IMG/VR virus record: IMGVR_UViG_3300031237_000263
Span: 1 to 28,685 of that record
Source of the DNA: a virus
DNA length: 28,685 nucleotides
Direction: 5' to 3' (one strand)
Shown: one piece after another, positions 1 through 7,829 of the stretch
How the letters are laid out: each line of letters opens with the position of its first letter
How positions within the stretch are numbered: position 1 is the first letter of the stretch
Made by a program: the position numbers and the translations under genes
The notes under the pieces: model-generated
What the model was told of the DNA's origin: nothing
The model's input: the letters and a program-made list of their open reading frames with translations, nothing else
The model's database searches: none

Positions 1-513
1 GGAGAAGAACGCATCGCCGGGATACCGCGCCTGCTGGTCCTCGTCGGTATAGCGGCGGATGCGGGGCCGCTCCAGGTCGACCAGGCGATCCTCCACCCCG
101 AGCGTGATCGTGCAGCTCTGGCCCATCGCGACGTCCATGGTGTCCATCCGGCCGCGAAAGACGACAAAAGGATCGGCGACCGGCAGCCAGGTCTCGCGGT
201 CCAGAACCACCTCCCAGACAGTGGCGGCGCGGCCCTGATAGGGTTCGCCCAGCGCGACCGCCACGAGGTCGCGCGGCACCCCCGACAGCGTCAGGGAGAT
301 GCCGCGCGATTTGATCTCGGCGTTCTCCGCCATGGCCGAAATCGCGCCGAAGCCGCCAAGCCCCAGGAACACGTCGCCGCCGATCGAAATGTCGGCTGGC
401 GACGCATTGACCCGGACGGAGGCGGAGGAAAAGTCGAGCTGCACCGCGACCGTCCGGAGGACAACCTCCTGCTGCACGGCGGCCTCGGCCGCTGTCGTCA
501 ATCCACGGGTCAC
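1..513 (-). CDS. Phage tail-tip/baseplate-type protein, partial (3' end outside window)
   Basis: Open to the left edge for 171 codons, so only the N-terminal part is seen. It starts with GTG at 513 and overlaps the stop of the preceding tail gene as GTGA, which fixes the start. The protein begins VTRGLTTAAEAAV and contains the blocks GLGGFGAISAMAENAEI, LSGVP, EPYQGR, FRGRMDTMDV and DLERPRIRRYTDEDQQ. I recognise these as a conserved phage protein of siphovirus tail clusters, next to distal tail genes. The first residues suggest a beta-rich structural protein with no signal peptide. Position after the tape measure and one further tail gene supports a role in the distal tail or baseplate hub. 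The exact function is not known to me, and the assignment to tail structure is inference from order. Confidence 0.75.
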   Translation of the reverse strand, partial: MTRGLTTAAEAAVQQEVVLRTVAVQLDFSSASVRVNASPADISIGGDVFLGLGGFGAISAMAENAEIKSRGISLTLSGVPRDLVAVALGEPYQGRAATVWEVVLDRETWLPVADPFVVFRGRMDTMDVAMGQSCTITLGVEDRLVDLERPRIRRYTDEDQQARYPGDAFFS

Positions 514-1130
514 CAGATGGCCTCCTCGATGTTGATGGTGGCCTCGCCGACGGCCAGGCCACGCTCGAACAGCAGCGCGGTATCGTCGTCCGTGAGCTTC
601 CAGACAGCGGCTGGCAGGGTGAAAACGACGGGCGTATCGACGGCCGGCGATCGGCGCAGGGGTGGCGCGATGGCGAAAGCCGCGACGCCCTCCGGCGTCA
701 CGTAGCTGCGCTCCAGCGCCATATGCAGCTGGGCTCGGCCGGTCGGCCCAATGAAGCCGACGAAATCGCCGGGCTCGGTCGCCCACCCCGTTCCGGAGGT
801 CCAGCCGATGGTGGACAGGACGTTTCCTGTCGCCCCCGCATATTGCACACGCGGGCTGCCCGCTGCGGCAGCGCGCCGACGCAGCGGCGGCGACCAGAGA
901 AAACGACCGGCACGACCGCCGAGCCGTGCCAGGAAGGCGTGCAGCGGCCTCGCCTCATCCTCGAACAGCCCCTCGAAAACCAGCTCGGCCGTCCAGCGCG
1001 CGCCCGGCAATTCCAGCGTCTGCTCGGTGCCGTCGAATGGCGATTTTCCGCCCGACTGCGTATTGGCCGCCAGCGCCAACTTGATGCTCGCCGGTTCCAG
1101 CAGATCGGCAGGCCAGGTCAGGATCGTCAT
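510..1130 (-). CDS. Distal tail protein-like phage structural protein
   Basis: This 206-residue protein begins MTILTWPADLLEPAS, with its ATG overlapping the tape-measure stop (ATGA). The early block QTLELPGARWTAEL followed by a region about packing and lengths is typical of a protein found directly after tape-measure genes in proteobacterial siphoviruses. No membrane segment or enzymatic motif is visible. By position it should be the distal tail protein or another tail-tip ring component that closes the tube under the tape measure. That is an inference from gene order and from the conserved ELPGARW block; no activity is implied. The following gene overlaps its stop by GTGA, so the two are translationally coupled. 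Confidence 0.7.
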   Translation of the reverse strand: MTILTWPADLLEPASIKLALAANTQSGGKSPFDGTEQTLELPGARWTAELVFEGLFEDEARPLHAFLARLGGRAGRFLWSPPLRRRAAAAGSPRVQYAGATGNVLSTIGWTSGTGWATEPGDFVGFIGPTGRAQLHMALERSYVTPEGVAAFAIAPPLRRSPAVDTPVVFTLPAAVWKLTDDDTALLFERGLAVGEATINIEEAIW

Positions 1131-4100
1131 CCGAATGCCTCCGCCATGCGGCCGCCGCGCCGGCGTTCCTCGACGACCTGGTTGACGGACAGATTCGTCA
1201 GCGCTGGGGCACTGCCTGCGATTTCCTGCCTGGCGGCGACGCGTGCGATCCCCTCGATCAGCTTCTGGCGATCGCGCCGCGAACCCGCGTCGCCTGAGAA
1301 GTTCACGACGATGCCGCCGCCACCGCCGCCCGCCGGCGCCATCGCCGCCATCTGCGCCGGCGTAAACACGCCCTCTCCGTTGCGCAGGATGGCGGGGACC
1401 TCGCCAGGCGCGATCATCCCGCCGTCGTGCAGTCGCGGCGCGCCTGCGAAGATGTGCATGGAGACCCGGCGCGAGTCTGGCATCTCCGCGCCGATGATGC
1501 CGCCGGTGTGATACACGCCCTGCGCCAACAGCGCGGCGCCAGCGACATCGGCCGATACGCCACCGCTGCCGAAGGGGGTGCTGCTGGTGCCGCCGCTGCT
1601 GCCGAACAGGTAGGTCCCGACGCTGCCCAAGGTCGGCGCAGTGCCCGAGCCGACGCCAAGCGCATTCAGCAGCGGATTGATGAAGGCCAAGCGCGTGAAG
1701 GCGTTCAGTATCTGGCTGGCGACAGCGGTGCCGACATTGCCCAAGGTCTTGAAGCTGAGCTCCCCCTTCAGCGCCATCTCCGTCATTGCGCTGTTGATGT
1801 CATCGGCGGCGCGCGTGCCGATGGCGCCGATCTCGTCCAGCAATGCCTGCTGCTGTTGCAGTTCCAGGTTCTGTGTCGCGATGGCGCGCGCATTGGCGAT
1901 ATAGGTCTGCGCATTCATGCCATCCTCGGGTCGGCCCTGTCGGCGCAAATCAGTGCGGGCCTGGAATTCCGCGCGCTGCGCTACGCGTTCCGCCGCCGGT
2001 ACGCCGACCAGGCTCTGCTCGAACCGCAGTCGTTCGGCCTCCTGCTGCTGCTGCGGCAGGAGCGCCGCGGTCGCGCGGTCGCCACGGGCCGCTTCCAAGC
2101 CGCGGTAGGCGGCCGTCAGGCGCAGCACCGCGGTGGTGTAGGCGGCGGTCCCCTCGGCGCCGAACCCAAGCGCTTCCGTTTGCGCCCGGGCGGCGATCTC
2201 GGCCTCGCGCATGGCCCCCGCGCCCTCACCGATCGCGCGGCCGGCCGTTCGCTCGGCATCAGCCTCGCGCGCCAGCACCTCGATGCGTCGCCCAAGTTGC
2301 GCGTCCAGCGCGGCCTGGGCCGCTCCCCGGGCTTCGAGGGCCGCCGCCGCCTCGTCGACACCACTGGACCGCGCGGTGCGGCGGGCATCCTGTTCCGCAC
2401 GGGCGAGGGCCTCGGCCGCACCGGCCGCCACCCCCAGCAGGCTGGCCTGGTCGCGCAGCCCGCGATTGACCTCCTGTGCCGGTTCCCGGATCGCGTCGAG
2501 CCTGCCCCGCAGCCGCTCGATCTGCTCGGCATAGCGCCCGGCGCTTTCTGGGTCGGCCTCCTGCGCGGATGTCAGCGTGCCGATCTCTGCGTTGATCCGC
2601 GCGCGTTCGTCGCTGCGGCTGTCCTGGCCACGCAACGCTGCCTGCCCCCCCGCCGCGCGGCGCGCGCGATCCGCGAGCGCGCCTTCGCTGCCCCCCACGG
2701 CCGCGACATAGGCCAGCGTCTCGGACGGCAGTGTAGCGCGGCCCTCGGTCACCGCCTGCACACGCCCCGGACCGGCGTTGTAGGCGGCGGCGGCGAGCGT
2801 GCGGTCGCCGCCAAACTGCGCCAGCAGTTGGCGCAGGTATTCCACGCCGCCGGCGATGTTCTGCCGTTGGTCGCTGGGGTCGACGCCCAACTCGCGGGCG
2901 GTGCCCGGCATCAGTTGCATGGTGCCGAGGGCGCCGGCGCTGGAGGTCAGGATTTCGCCGTTGAGGCCCGTCTGCCGAAAGCCGCTCTCCTGCTGTGCCA
3001 CGGCGCGGGCAAAGCCCTCCGGCAGCTGCGCGAGCCGCCCCTGCGCGTCGACGGCCGCGGCGACCTCGCGCGCGCTGGCACCGGGCGTCAGCGACTGCAG
3101 TTCCGGCGCGATGCTTCGCAACGCCGTTGGGCGCGCATCCCGCTCCGCCCGAAGACGCGCGATCTCGGCCGCCAGCGCGGCGTTCTCACGCTGCGTTTCG
3201 GCTGCGTTCAACACGCCGAAGCCGGGGCTCTGGCGGCGTGCCAGATCCAGCTCCAGCTCGGCGATCCGGGGATCGACGTCGGAGCCGGGGACCGCGGATT
3301 GCGGCGTAAACGCCCCCTGCACGGCTCGCGCCTGCCGCTCGATAAAGCGGTCGAGGTTGTTCCAGGCCTCGGTAATGCCTTGGGCCACCGACTGCCATGC
3401 GCGCCCCAGAAAGGACAGGTCCTCGGCGGCACCGCGAACGCCGCGGTCGTATTGCTCCAGGACCAGCCTCGCCGCGCCCGTGCGGTCACCAGCGGCCTGC
3501 AGCAGTTCGACCTGGCGTCGCAGGGCGTCGTTGAAGCCAAAGAGCCCGCCGGATGCGGCATCACGCGCAGCGGCCGCGGGTTCGCTGATCGCCTTGGCGA
3601 CGAACTTGCTGGCCGCCTCCGGCAAATCCGTCCCCATGACCCGCGCAAGGTCCGCCGTGAGGCGCGTGTAGCGTTCTAAATCAACCGACCCACCGGAGAA
3701 GCCTCGGGCGCCCGCGATCGCCGCGCCCACGCTCCGCGCATCGGTATTGCCGGTCGTCGAAGTTTCGGCGATGCGATCGGCGACATCGGTCACCGTCTCG
3801 CCCAGCGACAGCCAGTCGCCGCGTGTCGAACGCAGCTGGTTCTGCGTCTCGATCAGGGCGCGCTGGTTGTGATCGGCGCTGATCACCAGCGCACCAAAAG
3901 CGGCGGCGGCAGCCGTCACCCCGATGGTGGTGAGGCCGATCGCGCCCACCAGAGCCACGGCTGTCTGCCGCACCCCTCCAAAGATCTGTGTGATCTGCCC
4001 ACCCTGCTGGATCAGCGGCAGCAGCAGCCCCTGACCGCTACTGATCTGCACGAACAGGTCGTTGATCTGCGGCGCCAGCTGCCGCATCTGGTTGGCAGTC

Positions 4101-4447
4101 AACCCCGTCGCACTGGCCAGCGCCTGGGTCTGGCGGGCGGCACTGGCGGCGGCATTGCCCGCCCCGGCCAGCGCCGGCGCCACCGGCGCCAACCCGGCGC
4201 CGCCCTGCTGCCCGGCGGCGGCGGCGGCGGCGCCGACCCCTCTCACGGCCGTGTTTGCCGCCGCCGCTGCCGGCGTCACCGCATTCAGCGCGGGAACAAC
4301 CGGGGCCAGCGCCGCATTGACCTGCGCCCCGGCCTGCGCCGCGGCCGGCGCAATTGTCCCGACCGCACGGGCCGCATCGGCCGCCGCGACCTGCACGCCC
4401 TTGGCGTCGGCCGATATGATCAGGGCAACGCGGAGATCCTGCGTCAT
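1127..4447 (-). CDS. Tail tape measure protein with lytic transglycosylase domain
   Basis: At 1106 residues this is the longest gene in the window, which suits a tail length ruler. Residues 1-110 are Ala/Val-rich and low in complexity. Residues about 115-190 include LAPQINDLFVQI and hydrophobic stretches typical of tail-length proteins of the prophage type. Residues about 473-583 form an SLT-type lytic transglycosylase domain: the catalytic glutamate is E487 in QQESGF, followed by GTMQLMPGTA (508-517) and AAYNAGPGRV (554-563). The rest is coiled-coil rich in Ala, Arg, Glu and Gln, ending in a GGGGGG hinge and a short C-terminal domain. The domain would cut peptidoglycan locally during DNA injection. 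The start overlaps the stop of the frameshifted chaperone extension (ATGA), as in lambda-like tails. Confidence 0.93.
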   Translation of the reverse strand: MTQDLRVALIISADAKGVQVAAADAARAVGTIAPAAAQAGAQVNAALAPVVPALNAVTPAAAAANTAVRGVGAAAAAAGQQGGAGLAPVAPALAGAGNAAASAARQTQALASATGLTANQMRQLAPQINDLFVQISSGQGLLLPLIQQGGQITQIFGGVRQTAVALVGAIGLTTIGVTAAAAAFGALVISADHNQRALIETQNQLRSTRGDWLSLGETVTDVADRIAETSTTGNTDARSVGAAIAGARGFSGGSVDLERYTRLTADLARVMGTDLPEAASKFVAKAISEPAAAARDAASGGLFGFNDALRRQVELLQAAGDRTGAARLVLEQYDRGVRGAAEDLSFLGRAWQSVAQGITEAWNNLDRFIERQARAVQGAFTPQSAVPGSDVDPRIAELELDLARRQSPGFGVLNAAETQRENAALAAEIARLRAERDARPTALRSIAPELQSLTPGASAREVAAAVDAQGRLAQLPEGFARAVAQQESGFRQTGLNGEILTSSAGALGTMQLMPGTARELGVDPSDQRQNIAGGVEYLRQLLAQFGGDRTLAAAAYNAGPGRVQAVTEGRATLPSETLAYVAAVGGSEGALADRARRAAGGQAALRGQDSRSDERARINAEIGTLTSAQEADPESAGRYAEQIERLRGRLDAIREPAQEVNRGLRDQASLLGVAAGAAEALARAEQDARRTARSSGVDEAAAALEARGAAQAALDAQLGRRIEVLAREADAERTAGRAIGEGAGAMREAEIAARAQTEALGFGAEGTAAYTTAVLRLTAAYRGLEAARGDRATAALLPQQQQEAERLRFEQSLVGVPAAERVAQRAEFQARTDLRRQGRPEDGMNAQTYIANARAIATQNLELQQQQALLDEIGAIGTRAADDINSAMTEMALKGELSFKTLGNVGTAVASQILNAFTRLAFINPLLNALGVGSGTAPTLGSVGTYLFGSSGGTSSTPFGSGGVSADVAGAALLAQGVYHTGGIIGAEMPDSRRVSMHIFAGAPRLHDGGMIAPGEVPAILRNGEGVFTPAQMAAMAPAGGGGGGIVVNFSGDAGSRRDRQKLIEGIARVAARQEIAGSAPALTNLSVNQVVEERRRGGRMAEAFG

Positions 4448-4833
4448 CGACGGCCGGCGCGATCGAGCATGATACGGAGCGCGGCACTTTCGATCATGGC
4501 GAGTCGCGCGAGCAGATCGCCATCACAGGCGACCCCATGCGCGGCCGCCACCACCGGCAACACGGCATAGTCGAGGCCGACCGGAACGCCGGCCATCCCC
4601 GCTCGCCGCCATTGGGTGGACATCGCCGCAAACACGCGCACCGCTCCCCAATTCTCGGGCCAAATGGCCGCCTCGGTATCCATCTCGTCTGGCGCCGCCG
4701 CTCTCGCGACAATCCGCAAGGCCTGCTCGGGCGCCACGCCCAACGCCGCGAATTGCTGGGCCACATCCTGCTGGGCCGCCGGTGTCGCCGCCTGCCGCCC
4801 CGCCCCGGCCCAGGCGCGGCCGGCGGCTCTCAG
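4444..4833 (-). CDS. Tail assembly chaperone extension, made by -1 frameshift (DUF1799-like)
   Basis: This 129-codon stretch lies in the -1 frame relative to the upstream chaperone gene and has no ATG near its beginning; the first sensible codons after the overlap are CTG and, later, a GTG. The reading frame joins the upstream gene exactly at a GGGAAAC heptamer, so the natural product is a 245-residue fusion (116 + 129). The distinctive part, from AQQFAALGV to MLDRAGRR, includes AAIWPENWGAVRVF and resembles the DUF1799 proteins that sit between tail chaperone and tape measure in siphoviruses. In lambda the equivalent GT fusion binds the tape measure and recruits tube subunits. Base 4833 would be read twice. 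The stop overlaps the tape-measure start. Confidence 0.85.
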   Translation of the reverse strand: MRAAGRAWAGAGRQAATPAAQQDVAQQFAALGVAPEQALRIVARAAAPDEMDTEAAIWPENWGAVRVFAAMSTQWRRAGMAGVPVGLDYAVLPVVAAAHGVACDGDLLARLAMIESAALRIMLDRAGRR

Positions 4834-4839
4834 TTTCCC
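4775..4839 (-). promoter_or_regulatory. Programmed -1 ribosomal frameshift site with downstream stem
   Basis: On the minus strand the slippery heptamer GGGAAAC occupies 4839-4833 and is phased G-GGA-AAC in the chaperone frame. The zero-frame stop TGA follows directly (4832-4830). After five bases, GCCGCCGG (4827-4820) can pair perfectly with CCGGCGGC (4782-4775), with a GC-rich, further foldable loop of about 37 bases. Heptamer, short spacer and stem match the known lambda G/GT arrangement, where the heptamer is GGGAAAG. The pairing is read from the sequence; the efficiency is unknown. Confidence 0.85.
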
Positions 4840-5180
4840 GCCGCTGCGGCTCCAGGTGCGCCGGCCAGCGCGGCGCCGTAGGATCGCAGCAGGCCGATGC
4901 GCACCCAGGGGTTCGCCAGCGCTGCCTCCAGCAACTCCGGCGAATGGACGACTGGCGCTCCAGATGCGTCGGCCAGATCCATCAGCTCGACCACCGCGGC
5001 GCGCAGCAGTGCGGCACCGCCGTCGATCTGTGCCGACAGCCGGCTGCGCTCGTCGTCCGAGAGGAGGCGGAAGCGGCATCGGATCTGATGCTGGGCATAG
5101 TCGCCCCCGTCGGCGGGCACGCGGATTTCGACGGGCCAGATCCAGCGGGGTTCGGCGGCCAGGACGAACATGGGCGTCAT
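4830..5180 (-). CDS. Tail assembly chaperone, short form (G-like)
   Basis: This is a 116-residue protein beginning MTPMFVLAAEPRW, directly downstream of the tail tube gene (ATGA overlap at 5177-5180) and upstream of the tape measure. It includes FRLLSDDERSRL and a helix-rich central part, with LLEAALANPWVRIGLLRSYGAAL near the C-terminus, a plausible chaperone layout. Its last sense codons are GGA AAC, followed at once by TGA, and these form the slippery site used to make the long form. In lambda-like phages the short form is made in large excess over the fused form and both coat the tape measure during assembly. Sequence resemblance alone is weak; the frameshift architecture and the position make the call. 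Confidence 0.85.
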   Translation of the reverse strand: MTPMFVLAAEPRWIWPVEIRVPADGGDYAQHQIRCRFRLLSDDERSRLSAQIDGGAALLRAAVVELMDLADASGAPVVHSPELLEAALANPWVRIGLLRSYGAALAGAPGAAAAGN

Positions 5181-6118
5181 CGCGTGGTCAGCCGCACTTC
5201 GTCGTTGCCGGCGGCGCTCGGCTCGGGGCTCAGGTTCATTGTCGCCATGACGACACCTTCCTCGTTGGAGTAGCGGATATTCGGCAGCACCCTGGCGCGC
5301 ACCATGGCCTCGACGGTGGTTCCGGCGGGCGCCGCGCCATGCTGGTGGGTGGCGGTGACCGTGATGATGCTGCCCACCAGCGCGAACAGGTTGGTCGCGA
5401 CCCCGTCGGGCGCCTCGACCACCAGCGTGGCTGTTGGCCGGCGGCCGGAAATGATCACGCCGCGGAAATTGGTCAGCTCGCGGAAGGCAAGGGTAGCCCC
5501 ATTGGCGTAGGTGAACGCCGACAGCCGCAGGTTGGAGAGCGGGCCCGGCGTCACCGAAATCGTCGTGATGCCGTTCTGCAGCGGCTGGGGATCGGGCCAG
5601 GAGGTCAGCACCGGAATCGGCAACGCCACACCGGTGGGGGCGTCATACAGCGCCATCATATCGACCGTCAGGCGCGGGATCGCCTTGGCCCTGAGCTCGA
5701 ACCCCCAGTCGCCGCGCGCGCCGAGGCCACGCTGCCGCGTGCCATCAACGAAATGGTACAGGCTTGCGCTCTCGAAACCGGCGCTGACCGGGTTGAAGGC
5801 GACGGAGACGCCCGTGGTGATCACCTGCGCCAGGCCGCAGCCGCGCAGCAGCGGCGACCAGGCCGGCGGCAGATCCACGGCGGCGCCACTGGACACGAAG
5901 TCGATCCCGCCGCGCAGCCGCGAGCGCGGGGAAATGGACATCACCTGGTCGTTGCCGAAATACGGCAACACGCGCGTGCGGCGGACCTCCTCGCCCTCCA
6001 GCGGTGTCCAGTCGACGTTGGACATCAGCAGGGCGTTCGCCGCGGCGGTGGGCACGATATCCGTGGCGTAGGTGGTCTCGATCTTCGCCAGCAGCGCCAT
6101 TAGTTCCATCATGGCCAT
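5177..6118 (-). CDS. Phage tail tube protein
   Basis: This 313-residue protein starts MAMMELMALLAKIETTYATD; a nearby in-frame second or third ATG could equally be used. The N-terminal block KIETTYATDIVPTAAANAL, with SNVDWTPLEGEEVRR and RGGIDFV, is characteristic of tail tube proteins in Mu-like siphoviruses of Alphaproteobacteria. The C-terminal third looks like an added immunoglobulin-like or decoration domain with many Thr/Val/Ala. It precedes the chaperone pair and the tape measure, the usual tube-chaperone-ruler order of a long non-contractile tail. No contractile sheath gene of the Mu L type is seen, which supports siphovirus rather than myovirus morphology. Confidence 0.85.
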   Translation of the reverse strand: MAMMELMALLAKIETTYATDIVPTAAANALLMSNVDWTPLEGEEVRRTRVLPYFGNDQVMSISPRSRLRGGIDFVSSGAAVDLPPAWSPLLRGCGLAQVITTGVSVAFNPVSAGFESASLYHFVDGTRQRGLGARGDWGFELRAKAIPRLTVDMMALYDAPTGVALPIPVLTSWPDPQPLQNGITTISVTPGPLSNLRLSAFTYANGATLAFRELTNFRGVIISGRRPTATLVVEAPDGVATNLFALVGSIITVTATHQHGAAPAGTTVEAMVRARVLPNIRYSNEEGVVMATMNLSPEPSAAGNDEVRLTTR

Positions 6119-6121
6119 GGG

Positions 6122-6388
6122 TCAGATCTCCGAGAGAGGGGGTGCCGTCACATCCAACCCGGCCGCGGGGGTGGAGACCGCGGCCGGGGCATCGGATTGG
6201 ACGCCGACGTCTTCGCTGCGGGGGGCATTCTTGTGGGCATGGCGCGATGTGCGGGCGCGGCGCGATCCGGCGACCGCGTGCGGGGCATCCGTCGCCGGCG
6301 ACGTCGTATCGGTCGCCTCGATCAGCTGCAGCGTGCCGTCCGGCAATCGGAGGTAGGAACCGCCACGTGCGGGATGCGGGTTGGTCAT
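6122..6388 (-). CDS. Small phage protein, gp38 position
   Basis: An 88-residue hydrophilic protein, starting MTNPHPARGGSYLRLPDG. The start ATG overlaps the stop of the gp37-like gene (6385-6388, ATGA). The only recognisable piece is the N-terminal GGSYLRLPDGTLQLIE block, seen in small proteins between the tail terminator and the tube or sheath of Mu-like phages. The rest, rich in Ala, Thr, Asp and Arg, is likely disordered. Mu has gp38 at the same place, but this protein does not look like the usual gp38 family (DUF2635), so equivalence is by position only. Function unknown. Confidence 0.7.
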   Translation of the reverse strand: MTNPHPARGGSYLRLPDGTLQLIEATDTTSPATDAPHAVAGSRRARTSRHAHKNAPRSEDVGVQSDAPAAVSTPAAGLDVTAPPLSEI

Positions 6389-6822
6389 CCTTCGCTCCTC
6401 TCGGCCCGCAGCAACCAGGCCGATGTGTAGGTTTCCGCCCAGGCGACGACCCCGTCCTCGAACGGCAGCGGGCGTGCGGGGCCGAGCAGCAGCGGCTCCC
6501 ACGCTGGCCGCGGCACGAAGCCGACCAGCGCGGCGCGCAGCTGGCGGTAAAGCTCATCGAGGGCCAGCGTCGCGGCCTCACCGCGCGCGTCGCGCAGGCT
6601 GCTGGAGAGCAACACGATCTGGATGGTCTCCTCGACCCTCTGGCGCAGGCCGGTGGCCAGGGTGTTCGGCCCGGGCCGCGAGCCTCCGGGCATGACATAG
6701 GCGGCGGGCAGCAGGTGCCGAGGCGGCGGGGCCGACAGAGCGGCGAATTCTGCCACGCCTTCAACCAGGCCAAACGGCGGCATAACCTCCTGCCGCAGGC
6801 GGGCGATGATCTCGCTCATCAT
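6385..6822 (-). CDS. Mu gp37-like tail terminator/connector protein
   Basis: The protein has 145 residues (ATG ATG start; either is possible, and both touch the preceding stop). It carries a block near residues 65-85, ETIQIVLLSSSLRDARGEAA, followed by ALDELYRQLRAALVGF and PLPFEDGVVAWAETYTSAW. This pattern is that of the gp37 family of Mu-like phages, which is related in position and pattern to tail terminators that close the tail tube and join it to the head. The order here, G-like protein, gp37, gp38-like, tube, fits that role. Biochemical function is inferred from family and context. Confidence 0.75.
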   Translation of the reverse strand: MMSEIIARLRQEVMPPFGLVEGVAEFAALSAPPPRHLLPAAYVMPGGSRPGPNTLATGLRQRVEETIQIVLLSSSLRDARGEAATLALDELYRQLRAALVGFVPRPAWEPLLLGPARPLPFEDGVVAWAETYTSAWLLRAERSEG

Positions 6823-7388
6823 GGCGTGGGACCAGGCAGCACGCGCGCCAGGTGTTTCGCGGCGGCGTCGGCGATCGCGGTGCGGTCGGCGGCATCCAGA
6901 TCGAGATAAGGGCGCGCCGGGATGTAGATCAGGCGTTCGGCATAGGTCACCGCCTTCAGTTCCACGCCCTTCGCCTTGCCCTTGCCGGCCTTGGCGAAAC
7001 GCAGAAACCCATCCTCGTTCCGCCGGAAGGCGACCTTGCGTCTATAGGCGAAGAGCCGGATGTCGCCGCCGAACTGATGGATCGCGGCATATTGCAGGTC
7101 GCTGCCGACCTCCAGCTCGTCACCAGCGACGCGTCGGGTCAACGAGGCCATCAGCGCGCCCGAAAAGATCAGCGTCTTGTCTTTTCCGCCGATCACCCGC
7201 TTCTTGGGCGGCCAGGCGATGCCGTCAGGCCCGGTGCCGCGGCGGAAACGGCTACGACGTTCCTCGACCAACTCGTCGCCGATCTCGCGGAGCAGAGGCG
7301 TGACGTCCAGCGCCGCCTCCCGCAGGCGGGCGAAGGCCGCCTGCGCGCCGGTGTCATCGACCCGGATCTCGATCCTCGCGCCGGTCAT
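6819..7388 (-). CDS. Phage virion morphogenesis protein (Mu gpG-like)
   Basis: A 189-residue protein, starting MTGARIEIRVDDTGAQ. Diagnostic features are the middle segment FRRGTGPDGIAWPPKK followed by KTLIFSGALMASLTRR and the conserved SDLQYAAIHQFGG block, which define the Mu G/phage tail completion family. The last third has a basic patch and RPYLDLDAADR. In Mu, G lies directly after F; here it has moved downstream of gp36, an order also found in siphovirus-tailed Mu relatives. It is expected to act in head-tail joining. The stop overlaps the gp37 start, and its own start overlaps the gp36 stop (TGATG), so the four connector genes form one translational chain. Confidence 0.9.
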   Translation of the reverse strand: MTGARIEIRVDDTGAQAAFARLREAALDVTPLLREIGDELVEERRSRFRRGTGPDGIAWPPKKRVIGGKDKTLIFSGALMASLTRRVAGDELEVGSDLQYAAIHQFGGDIRLFAYRRKVAFRRNEDGFLRFAKAGKGKAKGVELKAVTYAERLIYIPARPYLDLDAADRTAIADAAAKHLARVLPGPTP

Positions 7389-7822
7389 CAGAAGAACCCC
7401 GCGAGATGGCCCGCATCGACCCGCCGTTCCGGCGCGGCGACCTGGACGCTGCCGCCGGGGGCCGCCGGCGATGATCCGGGCACCGCAACCGCTGCCCCGG
7501 CCAGCACGGCGCGGCCATCGGCAAGGTCGCGGAGAATCCGTTGGGCATCCTCAAAGCCCTTGCGGACAAGCTCGGTGGCGGAAGGGCCGTGCAGGTAGAA
7601 GCGCGCCAGATCGCAGGCGATGCGGGTCAGCAGAGCGGGCGTTGGGGCAACGGGCAGCGCGTAGCGCGCGGCCAGATAGCCGTCGATCGAGGCGCCAGCA
7701 TCGGCAATCGCGGCCCCCACCACCGCCTCGTCCACGCGATCGACGCCGCTGCGGTCGGTGAGCTGCAGCAGCTCGTCCCGTCCGAACCGCGCGATCAGAT
7801 CGGCGGTGAGGGCATAGGCCAT
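7388..7822 (-). CDS. Mu gp36-like head-tail connector protein (DUF1320)
   Basis: This 144-residue protein, MAYALTADLIARFGRDEL, matches the gp36/DUF1320 family: the N-terminal helical block with RFGRDELLQLTDR, then DEAVVGAAIADAGASIDGYLAARYALPV, and CDLARFYLH. The family covers the small alpha-helical adaptor proteins that follow the major capsid gene in Mu-like phages. About 25-30 C-terminal residues are low in complexity. The gene begins 7 bases downstream of the stop of the repeat-containing protein and overlaps the next start (TGATG). Connector function is family knowledge; the rest is read from the sequence. Confidence 0.9.
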   Translation of the reverse strand: MAYALTADLIARFGRDELLQLTDRSGVDRVDEAVVGAAIADAGASIDGYLAARYALPVAPTPALLTRIACDLARFYLHGPSATELVRKGFEDAQRILRDLADGRAVLAGAAVAVPGSSPAAPGGSVQVAAPERRVDAGHLAGFF

Positions 7823-7829
7823 GACGGTC

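Noticed and set aside
1427-3679. Long plus-strand frame (750 codons) opposite the tape measure gene
   Set aside because: Arg/Gln/Gly-rich shadow of a GC-rich minus-strand gene with clear domains; no motifs of its own.
4616-6103. Plus-strand frame of 495 codons opposite the tail tube and chaperone genes
   Set aside because: Arg/Ala-rich antisense frame; the minus-strand tube, chaperone and frameshift structure explain the region.
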